From the NCBI RefSeq assembly GCF_001429245.1, contig NZ_LMJE01000007.1, forward strand, positions 845,127-909,126: a DNA stretch of 64,000 bases, written 5' to 3'. The notes under the pieces are model-generated. The model saw only the letters and a list, made by a program, of their open reading frames with translations, was not told the DNA's origin and did not search any database. The DNA is from Rhizobium sp. Root274 (GTDB taxonomy: Bacteria; Pseudomonadota; Alphaproteobacteria; Rhizobiales; Rhizobiaceae). This document shows, in pieces, positions 17,448 through 27,022 of the stretch (position 1 is the stretch's first letter; each line of letters begins with the position of its first letter). The translations under genes and the position numbers were made by a program.

Positions 17448-18482
17448 ATGACCGCAATGCCCGCCCACTGGCCCTCCGACCATCCGCCCGTCAATTTCGG
17501 CAAGGTTGGCGTGCTCCTCGTCAACCTCGGCACACCGGATGGCACGGACTACAAGTCCATGCGCCGCTATCTCGAGGAATTCCTGACGGACAAGCGCGTC
17601 ATCGAATGGTCACGCTGGTTCTGGTATCCGATCCTCTACGGCATCGTCCTGAACAAGCGCCCGCAGAAGGTCGGCAAGGCCTATGAAGAGATCTGGAACA
17701 AGGATCTCGACGAAAGCTATCTGCGCACCTACACCCGCAGCCAGGCCGAAAAACTCGCCGCCTCCCTGAAGGACCTGCCGAACGTGCATGTCGACTGGGC
17801 GATGCGCTACGGCCAGCCTGCGATCCAGGCCAAGATGAACGAGATGCAGAAGGCCGGTTGCGAACGCATCCTGATCTATCCGCTCTATCCGCAATATGCG
17901 GCAGCAACCACGGCGACGGTCAATGACGAGGCCTTCAAGGCGCTATTGAAGATGCGCTGGCAGCCGGCGCTGCGCACCGTGCCGCAATATGCCGATGATC
18001 CGGTCTATATCGCCTCGCTGGCAAACTCGATTACCGAGCATCTCGCCACCCTCGACTGGGAACCGGAACTCGTGATCACCTCCTATCACGGTATCCCGCG
18101 CTCCTATTTCATGAAGGGCGACCCCTATCACTGCCAGTGTTACAAGACGACGCGTCTGCTGCGCGACCATCTCGGCTGGGAGAAGGAAAAGCTGATGGTG
18201 ACCTTCCAGTCCCGTTTCGGACCGGAAGAATGGTTGCAGCCCTACACGGATAAAACCGTCGAGAAGCTGGCCAAGGAAGGTGTCAAGCGCATCGCCATCC
18301 TCAATCCCGGCTTCGTTTCCGACTGCTTGGAAACGCTTGAGGAAATCGCTGGCGAAGCTGGCGAAGAATTCCTCCACCATGGCGGCGAGAAATTCACCCA
18401 TATTCCCTGCCTCAACGACAGCGACAACGGCATGCGCGTGATCGAGAATGTCGTGCGCCGTGAGTTGCAGGGCTGGGTCTGA
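17448..18482 (+). CDS. hemH: Ferrochelatase
   Basis: Inserts ferrous iron into protoporphyrin IX, the last step of heme synthesis; membrane-associated in the cytoplasm. 344 residues, normal for bacterial HemH. Features: VGVLLVNLGTPDGTD start, RRYLEEFLTDKRVI, the active-site His in SYHGIPRSYFMKGDPYHCQC, and NPGFVSDCLETLEEI near the C-terminus with the conserved Glu residues. The start ATG 17448 is only moderately supported; an internal methionine (MPAHW) two codons later is possible. It follows the nucleotidase terminator, so it has its own promoter. Iron-responsive control would be expected, but I see no clear Fur- or Irr-like box. Confidence 0.95.
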   Translation: MTAMPAHWPSDHPPVNFGKVGVLLVNLGTPDGTDYKSMRRYLEEFLTDKRVIEWSRWFWYPILYGIVLNKRPQKVGKAYEEIWNKDLDESYLRTYTRSQAEKLAASLKDLPNVHVDWAMRYGQPAIQAKMNEMQKAGCERILIYPLYPQYAAATTATVNDEAFKALLKMRWQPALRTVPQYADDPVYIASLANSITEHLATLDWEPELVITSYHGIPRSYFMKGDPYHCQCYKTTRLLRDHLGWEKEKLMVTFQSRFGPEEWLQPYTDKTVEKLAKEGVKRIAILNPGFVSDCLETLEEIAGEAGEEFLHHGGEKFTHIPCLNDSDNGMRVIENVVRRELQGWV

Positions 18483-18490
18483 AAACACGC

Positions 18491-18533
18491 ATCGCGGCAC
18501 GCACACGTCACGGTGCCCCTGCCGCGATAGTTT
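18491..18533 (+). terminator. Possible terminator after hemH
   Basis: ATCGCGGCA (18491-18499) pairs perfectly with TGCCGCGAT (18520-18528), with a 20-base loop, then AGTTTGTT. The large loop and weak T-run make it only a fair candidate. Confidence 0.4.
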
Positions 18534-18879
18534 GTTCGCAGACGCCGGATGGGTGCACGCGATAATGCGCGACGGTCATATTTCAGCAGCGGCAAACACA
18601 ACCGGAATGCGAGCCGCCCTCGCGTTCGGTCTTGTTCCAGGCGGCGAGCACATTCCAGGCATTCTGTTGATGGATCTATGGAATCTCGATGTAACCCATA
18701 ATCATTGACCAGCAATAAGCGACATATCGCGACAACCGGCAGCTGTCCAGCCTGTGAGGAGATGTCCGTCACCTCTCCATCTAATTGAATTTTATTATGA
18801 TTTTATAGGTGTGAATTCTTATATTAAGAGTGCATTTAACAATGACTGCTAGAATTCTCGGCAACTGAAGGAGTTTGCC
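18534..18879. promoter_or_regulatory. Intergenic region upstream of the secreted sensor/chemoreceptor pair
   Basis: About 350 bases without a believable gene. The first 240 bases are ordinary GC-rich sequence. Then 18780-18845 is a sharp AT-rich patch (TTTTATTATGATTTTATAGG and TTCTTATATTAAG) that must hold the promoter of the operon at 18880. I cannot fix a single -35/-10 pair. GAAGGAG before 18880 is the ribosome binding site. Confidence 0.4.
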
Positions 18880-19488
18880 ATGAGAATTCTGAAATCGACC
18901 GCAGCCATCGCGGCCCTGGTCCTCTCTGTAGGCCCGGCTCTCGCCGAGCCTCCGAAGCCCGACGTTGCCAAGCTTGTCACGCCTGCGATCATCGCAGAAA
19001 TGCGCAAGTTCATCGATACTGAAATCGTTCAGGTGTCCGTCGAAGCCCAGAACCAGCGCTTCAACAACCTGTCGCAGGACAAGATCGACGCACTCGACAA
19101 CCAGTGGAAGGCCGAGCGCGAAGCCGCCGACAAGCCGCTGATCGCAGCAACGCTGTCGAGCCCGCTCTCCGTCTATCTCGCCCGCATCCAGGGCAAGTCG
19201 CTTGGCCTTTATGCTGAAGTCTTCGTGATGGACCAGACCGGCCTCAATGTCGGCCAGAGCTCGGTCACCAGCGACTTCTGGCAGGGTGATGAAGACAAAT
19301 ATCAGAAAACCTTTGCCGTCGGCGATGATGCGCTCTTCGTTGATGAGCCCGAATGGGACGATGAAGCGAAGATCTGGCGCGATCAGGTGAGCTTCACCAT
19401 CGTTTCCGCCGAGAAGAAGAAAATCGGTGCCGTCACGGTCGAATTGAACCTGACGGAACTCGAAAGACGTATGCAGGCCGGTTCCTGA
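18880..19488 (+). CDS. Secreted PDC/Cache-like sensor domain protein
   Basis: 202-residue exported protein. A signal peptide (about 1-22, ending GPALAEP) is followed by one soluble domain with no membrane helix. The domain has a long N-terminal helix (AKLVTPAIIAEMRKFIDTEIVQVSVEAQNQR) and then a mixed alpha/beta region with YAEVFVMDQTGLNVGQSSVTSDFWQGDEDKYQKTF. This last stretch is the typical PDC (Cache) ligand-pocket motif, usually found fused to chemoreceptors and kinases. Here it stands alone, 80 bases before a chemoreceptor with no Cache domain of its own. It is probably a periplasmic ligand-binding partner of that receptor; this is inference from proximity. Ligand unknown. Confidence 0.75.
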   Translation: MRILKSTAAIAALVLSVGPALAEPPKPDVAKLVTPAIIAEMRKFIDTEIVQVSVEAQNQRFNNLSQDKIDALDNQWKAEREAADKPLIAATLSSPLSVYLARIQGKSLGLYAEVFVMDQTGLNVGQSSVTSDFWQGDEDKYQKTFAVGDDALFVDEPEWDDEAKIWRDQVSFTIVSAEKKKIGAVTVELNLTELERRMQAGS

Positions 19489-19568
19489 GTGACCGCCACG
19501 GCGCCATGAGGGTGGCCGTGTCCGCAAACCATGTTGCACACTCTCCCCTATAGAGACGGGAATAGACC

Positions 19569-21542
19569 ATGCTGAAGAACATCTCTGTCAGCGCCAAGGG
19601 CTTCGTCGCCTTTGGCATTCTGGCAGCCATCGCCATCGCCTCGTCCACCTTCATCTACAACCGCGCCCTGGTCGCAAGCCATCAGGTCGAGGAAAGCGGG
19701 CTCGTCAACCAACTGGTCGACACAATTACCGAATTCTCCGGCGATCTGTCGGTCACCGATCTCAACCTCAAGACCTTCCTGCTGACCGGCAACCGCGAAT
19801 ATTCGGCGGCAGCTGAGGCGGGCATCGCGGAAGTCGTCAAGGATATGGCCGACCTTGAGAAACTGTTCGCTGAACAGGCCCCGACAGAGCTACCGAAGCT
19901 GAAGGATGCCTTCGCAGCCGTCGGCGACTGGCGCACCAAGATCGTCGAGCGTCAGATTTCGCTGATGCGTGATCCGCAGTCGGTTGAACTGGCCCGCGCC
20001 ATCGAAGTCACCGGTGAAGGCGAGAAGCTGGTCAAATCCTTCAATGAAAGCCTCCAGGCCGTGAAGACCGGCATGGCCGCGCGTGCCGCAACCTCGGCCT
20101 CGACCCAGCATGACGCTCTTGGCATCGTTGAGAATGTCAGCCTTCTTGCCTCCGTCGTCGTCGGCATTGCGGCTATCCTCATGGGCTTCCTCAACTTCCA
20201 GCTCGTGTCCCGTCCGCTCGGCAAGCTGGCCGAAGCAACTTCACGCCTCGCCAATGGCGATCTCGACGTCAGCATCGAGCAGGGCGGCAAGGACGAGATC
20301 GGTCGCATGGCCGGCTCCATGCAGATCTTCCGCGAGGCCGCCATCGCCAACAAGCGACTGGAAGCAGAAGCGGAGGAGAACCGCAAGCGGGCCGAGGCTG
20401 ACCGCATCGCCGACCAGCAGCGCGCCGAAGCCGATGCCGCCGAACGCCTGCGCATCGCAACCTCGGGCCTGGCAGCTGGCCTCCAGCGTCTGGCAGCCGG
20501 CGACCTTGCCTTCCAGATCAACGAAGCCTTCGCGTCGGACTTCGAACAGCTGCGTAACGACTTCAACCTCTCGGTCCGCCAGCTGAACGAAACGCTCGCC
20601 GGCATCACCAACAGCGTCGCCACCATGGAAACCGGCACCCGCGAAATCGCCTCGGGCACCGACCATCTGTCGAAGCGCACGGAACAGCAGGCAGCCGCAC
20701 TCGAGGAAACCGCAGCCGCCGTCGAAGAGATCACCGCCAATGTGGTCAACTCGACCAAGCGCACCGAAGAGGCACGCTCGGTCGCCGCCCATGCCAACAC
20801 CTCCGCCAACCAGTCGTCGGAAGTCGTCGCCCGGGCCGAAGAAGCCATGCGCCGCATCGAAGGCTCGTCGCAGCAGATCTCCAACATCATCGGGGTCATC
20901 GACGAGATCGCCTTCCAGACCAACCTTTTGGCGCTGAACGCCGGTGTCGAAGCCGCGCGTGCCGGTGAAGCCGGCAAAGGCTTTGCCGTCGTCGCCCAGG
21001 AAGTCCGCGAACTCGCCCAGCGCTCGGCAAATGCTGCCAAGGAGATCAAGGCCCTCATCCAGAACTCGTCGACGGAAGTCGCCGGCGGCGTCGATCTCGT
21101 CCGCAAGACCGGCGAGGCACTGCGCACCATCGGTGGTTTCATCAGCGAGATGAACACCCACATGGATGCGATCGCGATCTCGGCAAAGGAACAGGCAACG
21201 GGCCTCTCGGAAGTCAACCATGCGGTCAACGCCATGGACCAGACGACCCAGCAGAACGCCGCCATGGTCGAGGAATCCAATGCCGCCTCCGGCGCACTGG
21301 CCGCCGAAGCCGCCAAGCTCCGCGACCTGATCTCGCACTTCAAGATCGAAGGCGCCCAGACGGCCCAGGCAAGCGCTCTCCGCGATACCGCCCGCGCCAT
21401 GGCTCGTCCGAGCCAGCCGGCAGCACCGGCAGCACGCGCAGCAGCGCCGCGCCCTGCGGCACAGCCGGCCCGTGCCTCGGCCCCCGCCCCGCGCGCCCAC
21501 AGCAATGCCGCCGTCGCCCAGGACAACTGGGAAGAGTTCTGA
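19569..21542 (+). CDS. Methyl-accepting chemotaxis protein with C-terminal NWEEF tether
   Basis: 657-residue inner-membrane chemoreceptor. The first membrane helix is at about 10-31 and the second at about 190-215 ([21 protein letters not shown]). The periplasmic part is helical and four-helix-bundle-like. HAMP and a HAMP-like second segment ([14 protein letters not shown]) follow, then the signalling coiled coil with the tip [20 protein letters not shown]. The tail is Ala/Pro-rich and ends in DNWEEF, matching the NWETF-type pentapeptide that docks CheR/CheB. It is therefore an adaptation-competent receptor, unlike the one at 6105. It lies downstream of the secreted Cache-like protein, probably in one operon. 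Signal unknown. Confidence 0.93.
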   Translation: MLKNISVSAKGFVAFGILAAIAIASSTFIYNRALVASHQVEESGLVNQLVDTITEFSGDLSVTDLNLKTFLLTGNREYSAAAEAGIAEVVKDMADLEKLFAEQAPTELPKLKDAFAAVGDWRTKIVERQISLMRDPQSVELARAIEVTGEGEKLVKSFNESLQAVKTGMAARAATSASTQHDALGIVENVSLLASVVVGIAAILMGFLNFQLVSRPLGKLAEATSRLANGDLDVSIEQGGKDEIGRMAGSMQIFREAAIANKRLEAEAEENRKRAEADRIADQQRAEADAAERLRIATSGLAAGLQRLAAGDLAFQINEAFASDFEQLRNDFNLSVRQLNETLAGITNSVATMETGTREIASGTDHLSKRTEQQAAALEETAAAVEEITANVVNSTKRTEEARSVAAHANTSANQSSEVVARAEEAMRRIEGSSQQISNIIGVIDEIAFQTNLLALNAGVEAARAGEAGKGFAVVAQEVRELAQRSANAAKEIKALIQNSSTEVAGGVDLVRKTGEALRTIGGFISEMNTHMDAIAISAKEQATGLSEVNHAVNAMDQTTQQNAAMVEESNAASGALAAEAAKLRDLISHFKIEGAQTAQASALRDTARAMARPSQPAAPAARAAAPRPAAQPARASAPAPRAHSNAAVAQDNWEEF

Positions 21543-21581
21543 GCAACGCTGCGACCGCAAGATCGCGAGCATACGATGATG

Positions 21582-21610
21582 AAAGGCGGAGGGTCATCCT
21601 CCGCCTTTTC
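21582..21610 (+). terminator. Rho-independent terminator after chemoreceptor
   Basis: AAAGGCGGAGG (21582-21592) pairs with CCTCCGCCTTT (21598-21608) across GTCAT; TTCCTTTT follows. Confidence 0.88.
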
Positions 21611-21741
21611 CTTTTAAAGTGCTGTTGATCCCCTCTGCCTTGCCCGCCAGACCAACCGCCTCTTGCAATCCCCGTGTCATGTCACGATGTTAGCCGCATG
21701 GAACGCGGCCGGATGCAGCCGTTTGGGGAGGGGAAAAGATC

Positions 21742-22776
21742 ATGATTGCAGGTCCGGATATTGTCGTCATTGCGCTGGTGGCGCTGGTCGTTCTCGTTCT
21801 TTTTGCCGGGATCAAGACTGTGCCGCAGGGCTATCGCTACACGATCGAGCGGTTTGGCCGCTACACCCGTACGCTGGAGCCCGGCCTCAACCTGATCGTG
21901 CCCTTTATCGAACGCATCGGCGCAAAGATGAATGTCATGGAACAGGTCCTCGACGTGCCGACCCAGGAGGTGATCACCAAGGACAACGCCTCGGTCTCGG
22001 CCGACGCCGTCGCCTTCTACCAAGTGCTGAACGCCGCCGAAGCCGCCTATCAGGTCGCCAATCTCGAAAATGCCATCCTCAATCTCACCATGACCAATAT
22101 CCGCTCGGTCATGGGCTCGATGGACCTCGACGAATTGCTGTCGAACCGTGAGGTGATCAACGACCGGCTGCTTAAGGTCGTCGACGAAGCCGTGCGCCCC
22201 TGGGGCATCAAGGTCACCCGCGTCGAGATCAAGGACATCCAGCCGCCGGTCGATCTCGTTGACGCCATGGGCCGGCAGATGAAGGCGGAACGCGAGAAGC
22301 GCGCGCAGGTGCTCGAAGCCGAAGGTTTCCGCAATGCGCAGATCCTGCGCGCCGAGGGTGCCAAGCAGTCGGCGATCCTCGAAGCCGAAGGTCAGCGCGA
22401 GGCGGCTTACCGCGAAGCGGAAGCCCGCGAACGTCTGGCCGAAGCCGAAGCCAAGGCGACGCGCATGGTCTCGGAGGCGATCGCCGCCGGTAACCTCAAC
22501 GCCATCAACTACTTCGTGGCGCAAAAATACACGGAAGCCATGACCGCGATCGGTACCGCCAGCAATTCCAAGATCGTGTTGATGCCGATGGAGGCCTCGG
22601 CACTGGTCGGCTCTCTGGGCGGCATCGGCGCCATTGCCCGCGAAGTCTTCGGTGAACAAGGCGCTCGGCCCGTGCGGCCGGCGACGCCTGCGGCCCCGGC
22701 CGCAGCGCCCCGCGTTGCGCCCCCCGCGCGCACCACGCCCACCGTCAATCCCTTCGGCCACAGCAGCGAGACGTGA
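21742..22776 (+). CDS. SPFH/band 7 (stomatin/QmcA-like) membrane protein
   Basis: 344-residue protein with one N-terminal membrane anchor ([18 protein letters not shown]), then the SPFH domain ([67 protein letters not shown]). A long helical segment rich in Glu-Ala-Arg repeats ([20 protein letters not shown] and similar) builds the oligomer. The C-terminus is Pro/Ala-rich. Such proteins form ring-like cages on the inner membrane and help membrane-protein quality control, often with FtsH-type proteases. The paired NfeD gene overlaps its stop, a classic partnership. Confidence 0.93.
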   Translation: MIAGPDIVVIALVALVVLVLFAGIKTVPQGYRYTIERFGRYTRTLEPGLNLIVPFIERIGAKMNVMEQVLDVPTQEVITKDNASVSADAVAFYQVLNAAEAAYQVANLENAILNLTMTNIRSVMGSMDLDELLSNREVINDRLLKVVDEAVRPWGIKVTRVEIKDIQPPVDLVDAMGRQMKAEREKRAQVLEAEGFRNAQILRAEGAKQSAILEAEGQREAAYREAEARERLAEAEAKATRMVSEAIAAGNLNAINYFVAQKYTEAMTAIGTASNSKIVLMPMEASALVGSLGGIGAIAREVFGEQGARPVRPATPAAPAAAPRVAPPARTTPTVNPFGHSSET

Positions 22777-23237
22777 CGATGACGGCCCGCATCATCACCG
22801 AACTCGGTCCCTGGAGCTGGTGGGTGCTCGGCATGCTGCTGCTCGCAGCCGAGCTGCTGATGCCCGGTGTATTTCTGGTCTGGATCGGGCTTGCAGCGCT
22901 CGCAACCGGCGCCCTCTCCCTCCTGCTCTGGGACCTTACGGCTTGGAGCTGGCAGGTGCAGGCGCTGGTCTTCGCCTTTGCCTCCGTCGCCTTTACCCTT
23001 GCGGGCCGCCGCTATTACGGCCGCGCCGATATCGGCAGCGACGAACCGCTCCTCAACCAGCGCGGCGCAAGCCTCGTCGGTCGCACGGCGACGCTCGCAG
23101 AGCCGATCCGAGAAGGTCGCGGCCGCATTCGTCTTGACGATACGTTCTGGATCGTCTTCGGCCCTGATTTGGCCGCCGGCACCCAGGTCCGCGTCGTCGC
23201 CAGCAATGGCCGCGATTTGACGGTGGAACGTACCTAA
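22773..23237 (+). CDS. NfeD family membrane protein
   Basis: 154-residue short NfeD. Two to three N-terminal membrane helices ([28 protein letters not shown], then a second hairpin with [18 protein letters not shown]) precede a soluble OB-fold domain ([29 protein letters not shown] to [16 protein letters not shown]). NfeD proteins bind SPFH oligomers through the OB domain. The GTG at 22773 overlaps the upstream TGA by four bases, so translation is coupled. ATG 22779 is an alternative that would remove only two residues. It is convergent with the sugar-phosphate isomerase gene. Confidence 0.9.
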   Translation: MTMTARIITELGPWSWWVLGMLLLAAELLMPGVFLVWIGLAALATGALSLLLWDLTAWSWQVQALVFAFASVAFTLAGRRYYGRADIGSDEPLLNQRGASLVGRTATLAEPIREGRGRIRLDDTFWIVFGPDLAAGTQVRVVASNGRDLTVERT

Positions 23238-23260
23238 CGCTCAAAGACGCCCGACAGGCC

Positions 23261-24256
23261 TCAGGCGACGCCGATGCGCAGCAGGTCGTGGAAGTGGATG
23301 AGGCCGATCGGATGATCGTGGTCGTCGACCACCATCAGCGCGCCGATACCGAGCTTGTTGATCATGGCCGCGGCTGTGGTCGCCAGGGCATCGCCCTGGA
23401 TCACCTTGGGATTGGCGGTCATCACATGCTCGACATTGAGGACGGAGAGATCGCGCGCCAGATTGCGGGCCATGTCGCCTTCCGTCACGATCCCGCAAAG
23501 CTTGCCGCCGGCGTCTACGACGCCAACGCAGCCGAAGCGCTTGTGCGATAGGGTCTTCACCGCATCCGGCATGGACGTGCCGAGCGGCACCAGCGGCAAC
23601 CGGTCACCGGTATGCATGATGTCGCGCACATGGGTGAGTGCTGCACCCAGCTTGCCGCCGGGATGGAAGGTGCGGAAATCCGAGGGCGAAAAACCACGGG
23701 CCTCAAGCAGCGCAATCGCGATGGCGTCGCCAATCGCCAGCTGCAGCACGGCAGACGTGGTCGGCGCCAGTCCGTGCGGGCAGGCCTCGGTCACCTTCGG
23801 CATCAGCAGCACGACATCGGCATTGCGTGCAAGCGTTGAATTCTCGCCCGAGGTGATTGCGATCAGCGGGATTGAGAACCGGCGGGAGAAGGCGAGAATG
23901 CCCTGCAGTTCCGCCGTTTCGCCGCCCCAGGAAATGGCGAGGATCGCATCATCCTGCGCGATCATGCCCAGATCGCCGTGATTGGCCTCCGAGGGATGCA
24001 CGAAAAAGGCAGGCGTGCCGGTCGAGGCGAAAGTGGCAGCGATCTTCGAGCCAATATGGCCGCTCTTGCCGACCCCGGTAACGATGACCCGGCCGCCGAT
24101 ATCGCCGATGGCTTTAACGGCATTGCCGAAGGGCGCGGCGAGCGGCCCCGCAAGGGCATCTTCCAGTACCTGTAGCCCCTCCCGCTCGGTCGCAACGACC
24201 CGGATCGCGGACTGAGTGGCACTGGCTTCGACGAGATTGGCGGCGCGCTTGATCAT
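23261..24256 (-). CDS. kdsD: KpsF/GutQ-type arabinose-5-phosphate isomerase
   Basis: Converts ribulose-5-phosphate to arabinose-5-phosphate, the first step to KDO for lipopolysaccharide. 331 residues. The SIS domain (about 40-180) has VIVTGVGKSGHIGSKIAATFASTGTPAFFVHPSEANHGD, with the conserved Lys and HGD segment, plus SWGGETAEL and TSGENSTLA. Two CBS repeats (about 205-325, MHTGDRLPLVPLGTSM and VMTANPKVIQGDAL) complete the usual layout. The start is ATG 24256. The CBS pair usually senses a nucleotide. No KDO-pathway gene adjoins it, but the surrounding outer-membrane and GalU genes fit envelope biogenesis. Confidence 0.93.
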   Translation of the reverse strand: MIKRAANLVEASATQSAIRVVATEREGLQVLEDALAGPLAAPFGNAVKAIGDIGGRVIVTGVGKSGHIGSKIAATFASTGTPAFFVHPSEANHGDLGMIAQDDAILAISWGGETAELQGILAFSRRFSIPLIAITSGENSTLARNADVVLLMPKVTEACPHGLAPTTSAVLQLAIGDAIAIALLEARGFSPSDFRTFHPGGKLGAALTHVRDIMHTGDRLPLVPLGTSMPDAVKTLSHKRFGCVGVVDAGGKLCGIVTEGDMARNLARDLSVLNVEHVMTANPKVIQGDALATTAAAMINKLGIGALMVVDDHDHPIGLIHFHDLLRIGVA

Positions 24257-24380
24257 GGCCCGTCCCTTACTGCGTTTGGACGTCTCTGTAAATCAGACCC
24301 GCGCAAGGGCTATGCCGAAACCAAACATTAACCACCTGGCTTTACCTTTCGGTAAGCATGACGGAGCGCCGGGCGGACAG

Positions 24381-25913
24381 ATGAAGATGAATGAAAAGAC
24401 GGGACTGCGGGGCTGCAAGCGCCTCGGGCTGCGCGGCATGACCGCGTTGCTGGCCGCCCATGTCTTTGCCCTGCCCTTGCCGCTTGCCGCCCAGCAGGCC
24501 CAGACACCGACGACAGCCACGACCGGGACGACCAATTGGCTGATGCCTAATGGCGGCAGCGCCACCGCGTCCGACACGACCGCTCTTCTGGCAGGCCCGA
24601 CCGATCCGACCGCGGCTGCCGCTCAAACCGATCCGACCGCCACCGCGACCACGACGCCCGCTCCGGCTCTCCCGCCCGACGGTGACACTGCCGATGCGGC
24701 CCCGCTGGATGACGATCTCGGCCGGCAGAATTTGCGCGAAACGCGGCTCGACAATCCAGCCGCTGCCCGGATTCGTCGCGACGAGGAGGCTGATATGGGT
24801 ATCCGTCTCGGCACGCTCATTCTGCGCCCTGCCCTCAGCCAGCAGATCGGCATCGAACGGGAAAAGACATCGACCGGCACGGAAAAACGGGTCTTTTCGG
24901 AAACCGGCCTCAAAGGCACCATCACGTCCGACTGGTCGCGGCATGAACTCACCATCGGCGGTGAAGGCGCCTGGCAGGAGACTCTTTCCGGCGACGGCAC
25001 CGACAAGCCGCGCGCGCGGATCGACGCAAACCTGCGCCTCGACCTCGCCGATGATACCGTCGCCAATATCAGCGGCGCCTATAGTTTCAGCCGCGAAGAT
25101 ACCGATGATCCGAATGCCATTTCCGGTGCGAGCGTCCAGTCGGGCGTGCACCAGTTCGATGGCGGTGTGTCGATCGAGCGCGACCTCGGCATTCTGCGCG
25201 GCTCGATTGCCACGCAGGCAAGCCGTTATCTCTATTCCGACGCCGAACTTTCTGATGGCACGACCGTAGACCGCAGCGATCGCAACCGTACCCGCGCCAC
25301 GGTCAGTGCGCGCCTCGGCGTGGAACTCTCGACCGCGCTGACGCCCTTCATCGAGGCAACGACCGGCAAGGTCATCTATGACGACAGCGTCGATTCCAGC
25401 GGATATCGCCGCTCGGCCGACATTTACGGCGCCAAGACCGGTGTGACGCTCGATCTGGGAGAAAAGCTGCGCGGCGAAGTGGCGCTGGGCTACGAACAAC
25501 AACGGTTCGACGACAACCGCCTGGAGGATCTGTCGGCGGTGACGGTGGATGGCAACATCTTCTGGTCACCGCGCGAGGGAACCACTGTTGACGCCACGCT
25601 CGCCACCACCCTTGATCCGTCGACTGCAGCCGGCGTCAGTGGTGCGGCAATCCATAGCATCGACGTGAGCCTTGCCCATGACATCCGCAGCAATCTGGTT
25701 GCACGCCTCACCGGCGGCGCTTCGGTCAGCCGTTATGACGACGCGGGCGCCTCTGCCGACAAGACGGTCTACAATGCGGGGGCGGGTTTGACCTGGAAGG
25801 TCAATCGTTACCTCGACGCGACGGCTGACCTGACCTATGAGCGCAACGATTACAAATCTGCTGGCGACACCGATACGGTGACCGCACTGGTCGGCCTGAC
25901 CGCCAAGCGCTAA
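24381..25913 (+). CDS. Outer-membrane beta-barrel protein with Thr/Pro-rich N-terminal region
   Basis: 510-residue exported protein. The signal peptide is about 1-38 (MTALLAAHVFALPLPLAAQQ). The next 100 residues are low-complexity Thr/Ala/Pro (repeated TATATTT-like runs) with the acidic patch LDDDLGRQNLRETRLDNP. From about 145 to the end the pattern is alternating-residue beta strands ending in TDTVTALVGLTAKR, as in BBP2/DUF-type surface barrels that are often linked to polysaccharide biology. Several ATGs are possible; ATG 24381 gives the clean signal peptide, while 24312 would extend it by 23 residues. Function unknown; it probably sits in the outer membrane. Confidence 0.8.
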   Translation: MKMNEKTGLRGCKRLGLRGMTALLAAHVFALPLPLAAQQAQTPTTATTGTTNWLMPNGGSATASDTTALLAGPTDPTAAAAQTDPTATATTTPAPALPPDGDTADAAPLDDDLGRQNLRETRLDNPAAARIRRDEEADMGIRLGTLILRPALSQQIGIEREKTSTGTEKRVFSETGLKGTITSDWSRHELTIGGEGAWQETLSGDGTDKPRARIDANLRLDLADDTVANISGAYSFSREDTDDPNAISGASVQSGVHQFDGGVSIERDLGILRGSIATQASRYLYSDAELSDGTTVDRSDRNRTRATVSARLGVELSTALTPFIEATTGKVIYDDSVDSSGYRRSADIYGAKTGVTLDLGEKLRGEVALGYEQQRFDDNRLEDLSAVTVDGNIFWSPREGTTVDATLATTLDPSTAAGVSGAAIHSIDVSLAHDIRSNLVARLTGGASVSRYDDAGASADKTVYNAGAGLTWKVNRYLDATADLTYERNDYKSAGDTDTVTALVGLTAKR

Positions 25914-25938
25914 GGCTCGGCGGTCAGCCAATTCAACC

Positions 25939-26826
25939 TTATTTCAGAGCGGCGAGAATTGCCTTCAGTTCCTGTTCGATGGACGGACGGATGTCCGGGC
26001 GCTCGATGGCAAAGGCGACATTGGCGAGAATGAAGCCGTCCTTGGCGCCGCAGTCGAAAGTCTGACCCTTGAAGTGGTACCCAGCGAAATCCTGGCTCTT
26101 GGCAAGCTTCAGCATGCCGTCGGTCAGCTGGATCTCGTTGCCGGCGCCCCGCTCCTGCGTCGACAGGATCTCGAAAATCTCCGGCTGCAGGATGTAGCGG
26201 CCATTGATGAAGAAGTTCGAAGGTGCAGTCCCCTTGGCCGGCTTCTCAACCATCTCGGTAATCTTGAAACCACCCTCAAGCGTCTCGCCGACGCCGACGA
26301 TACCGTATTTATGCGCTTGTTCCGGCGCGCATTCCTCGACGGCCACAATATTGCCGCCGGTCTTTTCATAAAGTTCAACCATGCCCTTGAGGCAGGCCTT
26401 TTCGCCGCGCATAATCATGTCAGGCAGAAGCAGCGCAAAGGGCTCATGACCGACGATGTCGCGGGCGCACCAAACGGCGTGGCCAAGACCGAGAGGTTCC
26501 TGCTGGCGTGTGAAGCTGGTTTGCCCGGCGGTCGGCTGCAGATCGCTCAGGAGTGACAGTTCGGCGTTCTTGTTGCGGGCTTTCAGCGTCTGCTCAAGTT
26601 CGAACTGGATGTCGAAATAATCCTCGATGACGGCTTTTCCGCGTCCCGTCACGAAGACGAAATGTTCGATGCCCGCCTCGATCGCCTCGTCAACCACATA
26701 CTGGATGACAGGCTTGTCGACGACGGTGAGCATTTCCTTCGGAACCGCCTTGGTTGCGGGCAGGAAACGCGTGCCGAGGCCGGCAACGGGAAAAACGGCT
26801 TTGCGGAGCTTTTTAGTCTGAACCAC
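25939..26826 (-). CDS. galU: UTP-glucose-1-phosphate uridylyltransferase
   Basis: Makes UDP-glucose for exopolysaccharide, lipopolysaccharide and glucan synthesis. 295 residues, normal for GalU. The signature sequence is [39 protein letters not shown] at the N-terminus, with [24 protein letters not shown] and [13 protein letters not shown] later. Translation begins at GTG 26826, with AGGAGG five bases upstream. The 5' end is divergent from the lytic transglycosylase at 27023; the 196-base gap holds both promoters. It fits the glycogen (glgC) and manC nucleotide-sugar theme of the window. Confidence 0.95.
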   Translation of the reverse strand: MVQTKKLRKAVFPVAGLGTRFLPATKAVPKEMLTVVDKPVIQYVVDEAIEAGIEHFVFVTGRGKAVIEDYFDIQFELEQTLKARNKNAELSLLSDLQPTAGQTSFTRQQEPLGLGHAVWCARDIVGHEPFALLLPDMIMRGEKACLKGMVELYEKTGGNIVAVEECAPEQAHKYGIVGVGETLEGGFKITEMVEKPAKGTAPSNFFINGRYILQPEIFEILSTQERGAGNEIQLTDGMLKLAKSQDFAGYHFKGQTFDCGAKDGFILANVAFAIERPDIRPSIEQELKAILAALK

Positions 26827-27022
26827 TCATTCCTCCTCGAGGATCTAATCGATTTACGCCATCATACCGCAGTCACGGCCAGTAACATAGAAGTGCTTAA
26901 GAATCGCAAAGACCGAGCCCGGCCGGGGCCACATGGTAAAGGTTTGTTGACTGAACAGCATTAACCTGGCGTGAACAGCCTTTGTTCCGGCTGCATACCG
27001 AAGAACGAAAGGGGAGATGCCC

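Noticed and set aside
15414..17483. Long antisense frames opposite the nucleotidase, hss (12892-14727) and others
   Set aside because: GC-rich codon bias creates such frames; all lie opposite conserved genes and have no recognisable domains.
18448..18708. A short plus-strand frame after hemH
   Set aside because: No ribosome binding site, starts inside hemH, and has a composition unlike a real protein.
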